A DNA stretch of 64,000 nt. Source: Sebastes aleutianus. Taxonomy: Eukaryota; Chordata; Actinopteri; Perciformes; Sebastidae. The translations under genes were made by a program, and so were the position numbers. Below the pieces are notes generated by a model. That model worked only from the letters and a program-made list of their open reading frames with translations, was not told where the DNA came from and ran no database searches. Location: positions 7,314,243-7,378,242 of the forward strand of contig CAKAKS010000066.1 of NCBI GenBank assembly GCA_916700875.1. Reading direction: 5' to 3'. Shown here one piece after another: positions 25,872 through 36,770 of the stretch; position 1 is the stretch's first letter, and every line of letters begins with the position of its first letter.

Positions 25872-26110
25872 CTACGTCCGGTTTTCAAAAGTACCCAGAA
25901 ACTTAACAGACTCCACCTTTACAGCTGCGTTGTTGATGAGTAGTGGCGGATGTGAAGGTGGGTGTTTCCGGAGGTCCTTGACCATCTCCAGCGTCTTGTT
26001 GATATTGAGCTCCAGGTTGTTATCTGTACTCCACGCTGCCAGCTGTGACACAGTGTTCCCGTAGGCTGACTCATCATTGTCCTTCATGGCCAGCTTGATG
26101 AAAGTATCAA
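25872..26110 (-). pseudogene. LINE reverse-transcriptase fragment
   Basis: On the minus strand a 71-codon open frame includes NDESAYGNTVSQLAAW, followed by NNLELNINKTLEMV and VESVKFLGT. This matches the part of teleost non-LTR retrotransposon reverse transcriptase just after the YADD active site (the pattern NDESAYR...QLAAWC..NNLSLNV.KTKEMVVDFR). The upstream codons still read DTFIKLAM, so the catalytic box itself is decayed. The rest of the ORF is missing, so this is a dead 5'- and 3'-truncated fragment. The neighbouring frame at 25573-25830 (+) shows no family I recognise. Confidence 0.85.
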
Positions 26111-26589
26111 ACTGGATTTATTGAAAGTCTTAAGGATTATTTCCTGCTTTTTTTGTATCATTACACTCACCAGTACAGTGTGTATTCTTTAGGCAACCAT
26201 GTGATTAAAGCATCCTGAGTTACGCTTCAGCTCAACATACATCTGAACCTCTGATTCACCTATGATTCACCCTCTATTTCAGTAAACCTCTGTGGTGAAC
26301 AGACTCAATGAAGAGTGACTGGTTGGCTGTTTCATTGACGAGCTAACCGGATGTTGGACTGAATGACTGACTGAATAACAGACCAGCCGATTAACTAGCT
26401 GGCTGATAAAATGATCACACATTATCCCGCTGTCAATTTAGCCAATCACGTCTCACCAGCTCATTAATCAACTCATTTGTTATCTGCTCCAAACAAGCTC
26501 CGATACTACGCACGTCTAATTAGAGACACAAATGCTACCAGAAGTCTCCTAACAGAGACTGATGAACTCGTCTTGCATGCATACAGCCT

Positions 26590-26614
26590 TTCTGTCTGTC
26601 TGTCTGTCTGTCTA

Positions 26615-26649
<35 letters not shown>
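26590..26649. repeat. (TCTG)n microsatellite
   Basis: Fifteen near-perfect TCTG units with one TCTA interruption. They produce a spurious Ser-Val-Cys-Leu reading frame. Confidence 0.97.
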
Positions 26650-26954
26650 TATGTTGTTGTTTAGACCAGGTCAAATCTAAATGCTAATATCTATTGTTCA
26701 AAAACAGCAGAGTTTCCTGGGACTAATGAGTATTTCTTGAAATAACTAAGTGCATCTTCATCAGATAGAAGTTGTACATATAAAGGTGAAGCCATGGTAT
26801 ATTTCAGGGGCATTTAAATAAGGAAATACTGTACTATTACTTGTCTAAACTATTAGACACTTTGGCAGAGAAATTAAAATGTAAGATGATCTACAGGCCA
26901 TATTCTGTCTGGTAAAATAATCAAAGGTGAGAATATAGAGGTTAAAATCTAGAT

Positions 26955-27355
26955 CGGTGGTTCTCAACCTTTTGTCCTATCATTGAGTAAACTGACGACC
27001 CCTGACTAAGTGAAATATTTTATGGATATTTCATATTCTATTCAATGCATAACACTAACAGAACAGAACAACTGTACGATTAACCCAAATAATGAACACA
27101 ATAACTGCAAGAAGTTTGTGTAAAACGAGCGATTTGGATGGATTTTGAGCAGAATATTTCCTGTGAATATTGCATCAGAGATGAGTTTTCCTGTTATTTT
27201 TAGGAACTTTTAATACAATTCTCTGTAGAATGTATTTGTTTTTTTAATTTCTTACAATCATACATAATAATAGGCTTCTTTTTCTTGACAAATTCAGTGT
27301 TTTCTTCTCCCTGATGCTTGGCCATTGTTCTATTGGCTCTTTGGTTGTTTTAACT
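26955..27355 (+). mobile_element. hAT-type element fragment (CAGTGGTTCTCAACC family)
   Basis: The fragment begins CGGTGGTTCTCAACCTTTT and runs parallel to the copy at 33195-33617 through GAGTAAACTGANGACCCCTGACTAAGTG and CCCTGATGCTTGGCCATTG. The right terminus is not found, so the copy is truncated. A further 400 bp downstream is featureless AT-rich DNA. Confidence 0.75.
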
Positions 27356-27862
27356 TAAATAAAACTAAAACCAAAAATAACAATTTCATTTAGTTTTCTT
27401 CACAGAAATGAATGAAATGCTGAGATACAGGCCAACTGTATGTTTTTTAAAAGAAACGTTGTCTTACACCCCTTAAAATCAAGAAGGCCTCAAATCATAA
27501 TGTACAATTAGATTCACAAAAATACAGATGAGCTCCAAACGGAGTCAGTGTTTTGTTTATTTGCGACTTGCTGTGCGCTTGGAGATCCATCCAGTTCACA
27601 TTAAAGGTTCAAAACACTTATTTGCTCCCAATATTGTTCCCAGTGTGAAAATTATGTTGTACTAAAGCACTCGACACGGTTTGTAATTACAATAAAAAGC
27701 CAAACGATGCAGAAATGTTTGGCTTAAACAAAAAATGAAACGAGACAAACGCTGAGGTTATGTGTTTGTGTGTGTGTGTGTGTGTTCTGTAACCTTTATT
27801 TATACCGCCATTTCCTTCTTCACTCAGAAACACAAGTACCCTCTGTGTCCCCACTTCACTGG

Positions 27863-27868
<6 letters not shown>

Positions 27869-27938
<70 letters not shown>

Positions 27939-27959
27939 GACACACACCAACACACACAC
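27869..27959. repeat. (CA)n microsatellite, about 90 bp
   Basis: A CA run with minor interruptions. A second CA run follows at 28044-28090 after a short unique spacer. Confidence 0.97.
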
Positions 27960-28043
27960 CAGACAAAATGTCCCGTCCCAGGAGTGTATGTTTCCTGTTG
28001 AGTGGGATTACACGAGGCGGTAACCATCCCTCTCTCTCTCTAT

Positions 28044-28090
28044 CACACACACACACACACACACACGCACACACACACACACACACACAC
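28044..28090. repeat. (CA)n microsatellite
   Basis: Forty-seven bases of CA with one G interruption. Confidence 0.96.
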
Positions 28091-28499
28091 TGATTATTCA
28101 TAGCAAGCTGGCACTCCTGGTCTAGATCCAAGTGTGTGTGTGTGTGTTTAACACAAATTAATAAATAAACAGGTAAGCCTTTATCCTCCTAATCTCACCC
28201 CTCTACCCTTTTATTTTGCCTTTCGTTCTCTCTCTGTGTGTCTCTTTAAACTGCCCGCATACACACACACATGCATACATGCACACTCGCACACAATTAG
28301 GACACAGTGAGTTCCCTCATGGGTGTTTTTATCACATAAAACACAACAAAAACCATGAACCATGAACTCTGTTCTGCTCTAGTTTTCTTTATCTCTCTCT
28401 CACTTCTATATGTATCATGAGGCTGATCCTGTGGATACAAACACACGCTAAGAAGCAGAAGAGACGGGATGAGAGAGAGAGCGCAGTGTGTTTGTTTGT

Positions 28500-28558
28500 C
28501 TATATATATATATATATATATATGATGTATATCTTCGTGTGTGTGTGTGTGTGTGTGT
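28500..28558. repeat. (TA)n plus (GT)n compound microsatellite
   Basis: A TA run at 28500-28523 is followed by a GT run at 28537-28558, with 13 bases between them. Confidence 0.95.
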
Positions 28559-29339
28559 TTTCCACGTGTGTGGCATGAGACAGTCCAGTTGGCTTCAGGT
28601 GGCAGCTTGCCTGCCGCAGCTGTGGTGGTTTAACGGCTCTTACTGGAGGATTACCGGCTCAGTCTGAGCCAGGCTAGTGGCCTTGTCAGCGGCGACAGTG
28701 GTGACAGAACGGTCTGTCTTACTCCAGTAAACATTCACTAAAAAAACAAAAACAAATATTGAAGACGGGCTGGCAGAAAAGTTTTACCATAACTAACTTC
28801 TGTTGTCAAAAAAGACATTAACGAAACAGAAATGGAGCACTTGTGAAATATGGTGCTTTATTGATATTTCAAGGTATTTCTGAAGGAATATCCACAGACT
28901 GGTCAAACATAGAACCTCATGTTAAGATATCTCCAATGCGGCTACACGGGAAAGAATTCAACACGTCAGTGGTGTCTTTCCAAACTGACAATTTACACGT
29001 GTTAATGGCCAACACACAAGAAACTGATGCTCTGCATTGTGCTCATCTGGTGGTTACAGCAGGTAACGCCTTCCTGACTGATGGCGTCGTCGCGGAAACT
29101 TAGCACTCACCCTCACAGGATGCTGATTGGTCCGTTGTCCGGCTTGCCGGACACAAACGTATTACTTAAAGCTTGCCAAGATTGATTTTCATGTGACATT
29201 TGATCCTGTGATTCTCGCGTGATCTCGTGACATCGCGAGAATCCAGCTACCGTGCAACGTAATGGTTTCCCTGCCTCACTCACCTAAATCAGTCAGCGCT
29301 CTTTGTCCTCTACTGTTGCAATACACATATATTGTATTT

Positions 29340-29640
29340 GATGACTCAGACTTGACTCCGCAAACTCAAAGAAGACTTAGAACTTGACTTTGACTTAAAC
29401 ACCAATGAGTTGATATCCTCCCCAAGCCTACAGATGTTTAGTCTATATGAAAATACTAGATATACATTTTAAAAAGTACATAAAGATTTGCTTAGGACTT
29501 GAACGTTTTAGTTAAGTTCAGTATGTTTAGGTTTAGTTAGTTTAGTTTAGGACTTGACTTGGGACTTATTATTGCTGACTTCGGACTTTACTCGATACCT
29601 CAAAACCAAGATTTGAGACTATGAATTCAAAACAATGAAC
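29340..29640. repeat. degenerate ACTTGACTT-type low-complexity repeat
   Basis: Repeated words GACTTGACT, GGACTTGACTTGGGACTT and TTTAGTTTAG form an irregular tandem pattern. No unit is well preserved. Confidence 0.55.
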
Positions 29641-30413
29641 TTGTTTCACCTCTGACCAAGAGCATCTAAAATTTGAATCTGGTTTGAATCGTTGAAGCCC
29701 ATAAATATAAGATATTTATGTTCTTATCATCTGGCAATGGTTATCTACTTCTAGTTAATTTTTTTGTCTTCCATTAAAACCCAACCAGTCAGGTAGAATC
29801 ATTCTGATAGAGCCATTTCGACTCTGCAGATTACAATACAATAAAATGTGAAATCAATAAATCCAAAAATTAAAGAACAACTATAATTAAAATTTTAAAC
29901 AACTTTTTCAATTACCAAAGTATAAAAAAAGTATAATCTAAATTAAAAGTGAAAACAAACGAAAAAATAACAACTAAAAGAACATCTGGTGTCTGGCACC
30001 TTGTATTCTACGGCTGCCTGACGAGGTGTGACCAGACGTCACGGTAACGACAGACACCAACACCTCGTTAGTCCCTTGTTAAGCTCGTTAAGGCCACGCT
30101 CGTTATGTTGTCTGCTAATGAGGCTGCTTGGAGGTGACTGAGCCGTGGAGGGATGTGGGAATGTGTTGTGTGGGTTGCAAATGCAACACGCTTACACGTG
30201 GCCTTGGAGGGATAGAGGGAGGAATAAGAAAGGGGGAGTCAGGGAGGGGGAGAAGAAAGATGGATGAAAAAGAGAGGAGGAAAAACAATGCTATTTGTAT
30301 GTTTTTGGTCCTTTTAAACCTCAAACAATGCTTTGTCTTTATGAAGTGTCTTTCATTTTAAAACCCTTTACCAAGTAGGATGAATATCAAACTCCCCATT
30401 AACCTATAACTAC

Positions 30414-30880
30414 TAGGGGTGTAACGGTACGTGTAATTGTATTGAACCGTTCGGTACAGGACGTTCGGTTCGGTAAGCAACACGCCCTGTGACCCAAACA
30501 GCTGTTTATATCTAGTACATAGTTTATCTAGTACCAGTTGTTCTCTGTCAGCTGTATCAGTGCTATAACGTTAGTTTGTTGGATAAATCTAGCTCTATAG
30601 ACAACGATTTGTGTCAAACTGTATGCCGACACTGTTAAACTGACGTCAGCTATATCAGTGGCTACACTTCAAATGTTTAATTTACGACGGCATCACCCGA
30701 TAAAAGAGACTGGACGGCGAGTTCTCTCCACAGTGTCCAGCCTTCCACCACTGCATATGCATTTGTCTTATGATAGAGCATTACAGAATCAGAAATACGT
30801 TATTGTATTGATTTATGTTATTTGGACAAGTTATTGACAGTTTTTTCAGTGAGAGGAAACAGTTCCCAGATTAAAAATCA
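30414..30880 (+). mobile_element. truncated hAT-type element (TAGGGGTGTAACGGTAC family)
   Basis: The terminus TAGGGGTGTAACGGTAC, followed by TTGAACCGTTCGGTACAGG, is a family I recognise as common in teleost genomes. The interior continues to roughly 30880. The matching inverted terminus is not found, and the end coordinate is approximate. Confidence 0.6.
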
Positions 30881-33186
30881 TTTTATATTCTGACAGTAAG
30901 AGCTGTCAATCATCCTATGGCTCACAATTTGTGGTGGAATATCCATGTTGTCTGACGTAAGCTGCAAGAGGGTGAGTTAGATCTTGTTTTTGGCTTTACT
31001 GTCCTCTGATGTTTTTTGGGTCTCTAGCGCTCGGTGGCATTTTTCAAGGATATCGGCCTTGAGGTTGCTGTAGGTGCATCTTCCTTGCAGTCTTGGTGAA
31101 GGACAGAGTTGGTGATGTGTTCATGGTCCCATGGGTGCTTGTAGTTGGGAGTATTTAAGGTTGTGTTATAATTTCAGTGCAATGGTGGTTTGTGCTGTGT
31201 ACCTTTGAATACATATCAGTGTTTGAATTGTCTATTTTTATGTAATTGGTCAAAGGGGAATATACCTGTAATACAGTCAGTGTTGGGTTTTGGAACGGGT
31301 TTCAGTTTTTTAAGTATAAACTGCTCTTTTATCACAGTTGTGTCATTTGGTGGTTATTTTCAGTGTCTTTTCTGAAACAAACTTACCTGCTGGAACATTT
31401 TTATGGAAAGGAGCCATTTGTCACATCTCTGTCTCTCCCTACAGCCAGCCACATTCCCACTTCCTCAAACTCATCATGGCTATTCTCTTCCTGTCCCACC
31501 AGATACCGTCTGACTTTTTCTCCTGTTCCAGTCAGCCACTCCCTCCTGCCCTGCAATAACCCCTTTCCCTCCAGTCACCTGACCTTCACCACCCACCTGC
31601 TCAACTTTTCCTTCCTAATCAGTCCTGCATTTACATGAAATTCCTTCCAAAATCTCCATGTGCTTCTTGCCTTTTCTTTCCAGTTTCTGTAATTTGTTAC
31701 CTGAAATTTGGAATCTGATATTTGTTCCCAGTTTGAACGTCTGCCTGATCTTTTGGACTTTGGATTTCCTGCCTGCCCATTTGGATTGGTGTGCCTGTTT
31801 GGACTGCCATCCCAGTTATGACCCTTACCTGCCTCATGATTCCTTGTACCTGCCTGCAGGTAAGCTTATACTGTACTTCACTTTGGCAATCAATACATCG
31901 CTGAACTTATCAGTCTGTCTGCATTTAGGCCAGCTCAGCAATGACTTAAACAATTAATAGATTATCAAAAATGCTGTTTAACTTGCTGATGAAGGTCACG
32001 GTGTTAAAGGAAGTCTCAACCTGTGTATTCAGTATGTATAGTTTACCGTTTTGTATTGTGTGCTGTTTTGAAGATTCTGTGTTGGAGGTGCAGCACCCTT
32101 TAGAGGTTTGCGTTTATATGTCTCTCATTCTCATTGGATTATTGACAAAAGGTCAAGTATTTTGTAGTGCATATAACCCGTGTTTTTACCCAGCCCTGTG
32201 CTGAAATATATTGGTTAATAAAAAGTGGATGCTTCCAGTAATTCAGCTAGTGTTGCCAAGTTGCTTTTTTCCCAGCATGCAGCTGAAATGAATAGTAGAC
32301 TCTGCATTAACAGAAGTTAAGAGGAGGTAATTATGAGAAGAGGCATGATTTAATGCAGTTCATCAATGGTGCGTCTTTTTAAAAGGATGGGATTTGTGTT
32401 CTGCAGGAGAAAGGTCCGTGTGATCTGCTTGTCCTCTGGCATTTGTGCCAAGCGTGGCTCTTCATTTGCTTTGTGCATTTTTGATAAGAGTGTGCATACA
32501 TGGAGAGTCGCCTCTGTGCGGGACTCTATTTGTGCCCTGTTGTGTTGTGTGGATAAATGTGTGTTCTTCTGTCTGTTTGCCTCTTTGTGGCATTGGCAAA
32601 CTGTTTTCATTAGTGTTTGGTGTGTGTGTGTGTATGAGTGCGCCGATGTGTGGGTGAAGCTGAACAAATAAAGCTAGTTTCCTCTTTGATTGTGTTCAGT
32701 GTCAAGCACTCAGTCTGTAATTAGCACACAGACAGCCATCTGTCCAAACAACCAGCTCAAAACAACTCCTGTCCTGCTCACTTTCACTGCTATCACAGCA
32801 TCCATCCATCGCTAACTCTCTCTTTATTTGCTCGCTCTTCTCTCCATCTGCCTGTCTGCCTCTGTCTCGATCTATATATACCCTACATCACACTCTGTCT
32901 CCTTGTCCCTATAGCTACCTTTTTATTTCTAACTCCATCTTTCTGTCTTTTTCTCTCTGTTTGGATCCAAAAAGTCCAAAACTACTTTATCTAAAACATT
33001 GAACCAAAACTTAATAGCTTGACCCTTTCCTGTCTTGTGATGGTTCGGTGTGCACACAGACTCTGAATAACCGAGAGGACCTAATATAACACAGTGACAT
33101 TTCTAGCACAGAAGTAAACTGATGGCAGAAAACTGAAAAACACAGATTTAATGTGAAACATCACTGATCATTTGTTCTTGTCAGCC
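30881..33186. other. intergenic sequence with C/T-rich repeat block
   Basis: 31440-31870 is C/T-rich and contains CTTTTGGACTTTGGATTTCC and CCTGCCTGCAG words, similar in style to blocks near 13000 and 15500. The open frames here are Leu/Ser/Phe-rich consequences of composition. 32540-32640 is T/G-rich. No gene is supported. Confidence 0.45.
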
Positions 33187-33194
33187 CTCTGCGT

Positions 33195-33617
33195 CAGTGG
33201 TTCCAAACCTTTTTCCTTAAAGGACCCCTTTTCTATCATTGAGTAAACTGAGGACCCCTGACTAAGTGTCATTTTATGCTTATTTCATATTATATTCAAT
33301 GCATGACAATAACAGTACAGAACAACTGATAAACTGTACAATTAACCCAAATAGTGAACGCAATAACTGCAGGAAGTTTACGTAAAACAAACGATTTGGA
33401 TGAATTTTGTATTATGCATATTTTGTTTTCATTTTTAACAATCATACATACTTAATAGGCTTCTTTTTTGACATATTCAGTGTTTCTTCTCCCTGATGCT
33501 TGGCCATTGTTCTATTGGCTCTTTGGTTGTTTTGACTGCATACTTTTCTAATGCAGGATGGGGCTGAAGATTTGGCGACCCTAATGGGGGTTGGGACCCC
33601 CAGGTTGGGAACCAGTG
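33195..33617 (+). mobile_element. hAT-type non-autonomous element (CAGTGGTTCC ends)
   Basis: The element begins CAGTGGTTCCAAACC and ends GGTTGGGAACCAGTG, near-perfect inverted termini typical of hAT elements. Its 8-bp flanks, ctctgcgt and ctttacat, differ at three positions that are all C/T or G/A transitions, as expected for an aged target duplication. A truncated copy lies at 26955. No transposase is present. Confidence 0.75.
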
Positions 33618-33946
33618 CTTTACATCAAAGAGCACAGGCTTGTTTGAACATTCACAATTGTGCACCACTTTTCAACAATTTCTCAGTATCAGTCATGAGC
33701 TACACTGGATACTAAATAGACAAGATATAAACAAAGGCATAACGATTTTTGAATAAGAGGAATTCTCAACTTTTGCTTTTACTTTTTTTAGCAAGAAAAA
33801 CTCACATCCATGGTGTATGGGTTGTTTGAAGGCATTTGGGGAAATGTCGCCCGCACAGTTACTTCTGCTCTTACTGTTGAAGGCAGTCACCACAATCTCA
33901 TCTTCCTGCTGTGCTTCAGTTGCAATTAAAACCACTACGTTAACAC

Positions 33947-34441
33947 TGAAAGGACCAGTGTGTAACAATTAGGGAAATCTATTGGCAGAAATGGAATATA
34001 ATATTGAAAAGTATGTTTTCTTTAGTGTTTAATCACCTGATAATAGGAATCGTTGTGTTTTCGTTACCTTAGAATGAGCCGTTTATATCAGCATAGGGAG
34101 CTGGTCCTCTCCACGGAGTCCACCATGTTTCTAATGTAGCCCAGAACGGACAAACCAAACTCTGTTAACTTCTCCTGCTTGGGCCGGAGTAAACAACATT
34201 ACTCGCTGCCGTCACCGCCGCTCTCTCGCTCTTGCTTCATCATTCACTTCCCACGTACACACTCTACGCACTGACTTACTACTACTCTTACAACAAATGG
34301 CTCTAGAGAGGGACATTCGCGGTTACGCGTCGGCCACCGTAGCTCTCCAACACGCTCGGCACACGGGAGATGCTTCAGTTGGTTGTATTCTCCTAACCTC
34401 ACCACTATATACCACCAGATCCTACACGCTGGATCTTTTAA
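33947..34441. mobile_element. short element with TTAAAGGACCAGTGTG-type ends
   Basis: The left end TGAAAGGACCAGTGTGTAAC and the right end TACACGCTGGATCTTTTAA form an imperfect inverted repeat. The right end keeps TTAA, while the left TTAA has mutated to TGAA. The interior word AGCCCAGAACGGACAAACCAA is shared with 7750-7800. It has about the length of other TTAA-ended elements here (about 500 bp) and carries no coding sequence. Confidence 0.7.
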
Positions 34442-36133
34442 ACCAACAAGTCCTCCAAATAAAACAACAAAATTTGTCGTGACTCTATAACAACCTCCCC
34501 TGACTTCCTCCTTTTCTCCCTTCACAATTACTACAGCCACTAGACGGCTTTGTCACTTGAATATAAACGTTATTTTATTGCTGGTGCTGTCATTCCTCTT
34601 AGGATGCAGCTTGTTTACACGAAAAGGCGTATGAATGCCACGATAATGTGCCTTTAGTGATGTTTTTGGTGTGTCATATGTACGCCATGTAGTCTTCCAA
34701 AGTACCTCTATTTTTACAGTTAGAATTTTTTATTTAATTAATTCTTGCTCATTTGAGTGAATTGTCTTTGTTCCCTTTTTTTAATGTGGGCCTTTGACGC
34801 CCTGTGAGACTGTTGTTGTGATTAAGGGCTGTACAAAATTGTGACTCGAGTTAGGAGATGAGCTGGGAGTAGAAGATTAACATAAACTGCGACACTTCAT
34901 CTTAAAGTAACAAAGAAGATTACATCTTAAAGAGCATTTTGGGTTTGAAATTATCCCTTAAATGGAACTTAAAGGGAATTTAACTCAAACTAGTAATTAA
35001 AGATTTAAATAATTGGAGCTGGAACATCGAACAAGTAGAAAGCCATTTCCCTGCAATCTTCCTCGCCATCGTACTCTAATGGCTTCAATTTAAACCTTTT
35101 CTAAGTTTGCTCAACAAGTCTTTTTCATTTTTTTTTTCTCGGGCTTCTCAATTATATGGTGCATTATCATTCTGTGATTGCTGCAGCAATTTAGTATTTA
35201 ATCTATTGTCAGTGTGGCGGTGAGTCAATGTACATCATTGAGGAGGAAATTATAACTTGAATGTGTAGAATGTGAATCACTGCAAACAGAAAGCAAAAAT
35301 ATCTGTTAGAATAACATTGTTGCTGTGACTACTAATGGCAGACTGTCACACACACATTCACACACACACTCACTCACAGGGGAAATGATCCAATATGACA
35401 ATATCCTTAATTCAGTGTGTTAGGGCCAAATTGTCTTAGCCGAGTGTGTGTGTGTGTGTGTGTGTTAGTGTGTGTTTTTGCGCTCCTGTGGGGGACAATC
35501 ACAGTGAAATGAGTGTAATTAAGTTGCCAGTCGCGGCGGGCTTCTGTCGAGAATTAATATTTACCAGCAGCGTGTGTGTGTGTGTGTGTGTTTGAGTAAA
35601 AACTGATATTAGCATCTTCCTGATGAGTCACCTCCCACCCCCTTTCAGGTGGCAAACAGCGAGGCCCCCTGGGTAATCTGCCCAGCAAATTGGATGTTTG
35701 TTTGAATCGCTATCCAGCTCAGGACAGTGTGTGTGTGTGTGTGTGTATCTGTGTGTGTGTGTGTGTGTGAGCTATCTGAAGCTGAATGTGTACATCTGTG
35801 ATATGCTGAAATGTGTGATATGTCTCTTTCAGACTCATTCTCTCTGTTTGTCCCTCAGTCTCTTTTTCAAATGTGTCATTTGTTTGTAGCTTCTTTTATG
35901 CGTTATGCGTTTATGAACAGAGTCTTGATTATTAACACTCAGAGGAAGCTATCATTATTACAGTTATTATAAGGTCTTTGCGGATTTATCAATATAGTGA
36001 ACAAAGTATGAACTTTTATTCATATGTCTTTTAAATCTTCAGTATGTCAGCCAGACTTCAAGCTCAGTTTTCACTCTAAAATTCCAGTCTAGAAACAACC
36101 GCCTGAGCATCAATTTTACGTCATTTAGATTTC
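34442..36133. other. intergenic sequence with GT microsatellites
   Basis: (GT)n runs lie at 35444-35465, 35572-35591 and 35727-35769. The sequence at 35480-35570 between them is not repetitive (TGTAATTAAGTTGCCAGTCG) and could be conserved non-coding DNA. No gene is recognised. Confidence 0.45.
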
Positions 36134-36770
36134 GGCAGTCAAAGCATGATAATAACGCGCTACCGCAAATTCGTTTTAAAGCTGGAGTGAAGATACTGGT
36201 ATCATATGAAACTATGAAAAACCTAAGGAATCCATTGGTACCAACCATGTCATACTAGTTTGTCGTGAAGGAGGTTAATTAACGCTCCAAACTTACCCAA
36301 AACTTTGGCGAGGAAAAACTGTCATGCCCATTTTCAAAGGGGTGCCTTGACCTCTGACCTCAAGATATGTGAATGAAAATGGGTTCTATGGGTACCCACG
36401 AGTCTCCCCTTTACAGACATGCCCACTTTATGATAATCACATGCAGTTTGGGGCAAGTCATAGTCAAGTCAGCACACTGACACACTGACAGCTGTTGTTG
36501 CCTGTTGGGCTGCAGTTTGCCATGTTATGATTTGAGCATTTCTTTTATGCTAAATGCAGTACCTGTGAGGGTTTCTGAACAATATTTGTCATTGTTTTGT
36601 GTTAATTGATTTCCAATAGTACATATATGCATACATTTGCATAAAGCAGGCATATTTGTCCACTCCCATGTTGACAAGAGTATTGAATACTTGACAAACC
36701 TCCCTTTAAGGTATGTTTTGAACAGATACTAAATGTGCAATTAATCGCAAGTAAATATTTTGATCGATTT
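36134..36770 (-). mobile_element. hAT-type element (TAGGGCTGTCAA family), decayed copy
   Basis: The interior is strongly similar to the reverse complement of 3892-4597 (CCTCTGACCTCAAGATATGTG and the GCACACTGACACACTGACAG block). The terminal sequence GCAGTCAAAGCATGATAATAACGCG is recognisable but degraded, and the far terminus ends in a divergent TTAATCGC segment. The ends are approximate. Confidence 0.8.

Larger units (their letters stand above)
27356..30413. other. intergenic sequence rich in microsatellites
   Basis: Contains (TG)n at 27761-27785, (CA)n at 27869-27959 and 28044-28090, and (TA)n/(GT)n at 28500-28558. A degenerate GACTTGACTT-type low-complexity block lies at about 29340-29640. 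An 86-codon frame at 28843-29103 (+) has no recognisable family, is not flanked by splice signals that I trust, and is not called a gene. Confidence 0.5.

Noticed and set aside
26590..26649. Regular short repeats that could suggest a CRISPR-like array
   Set aside because: It is a simple TCTG microsatellite with no spacers, in a vertebrate genome.
27687..28131. Cys/Val- and His/Thr-rich open frames
   Set aside because: Direct translations of (CA)n/(GT)n microsatellites.
28843..29103. 86-codon frame with mixed composition
   Set aside because: No family recognised, isolated, and not flanked by convincing splice sites; kept only as a note in the intergenic entry.
33187..33625. Possibility that this repeat is a transposase-bearing autonomous hAT
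   Set aside because: Only about 420 bp lie between the termini and no transposase frame is present.
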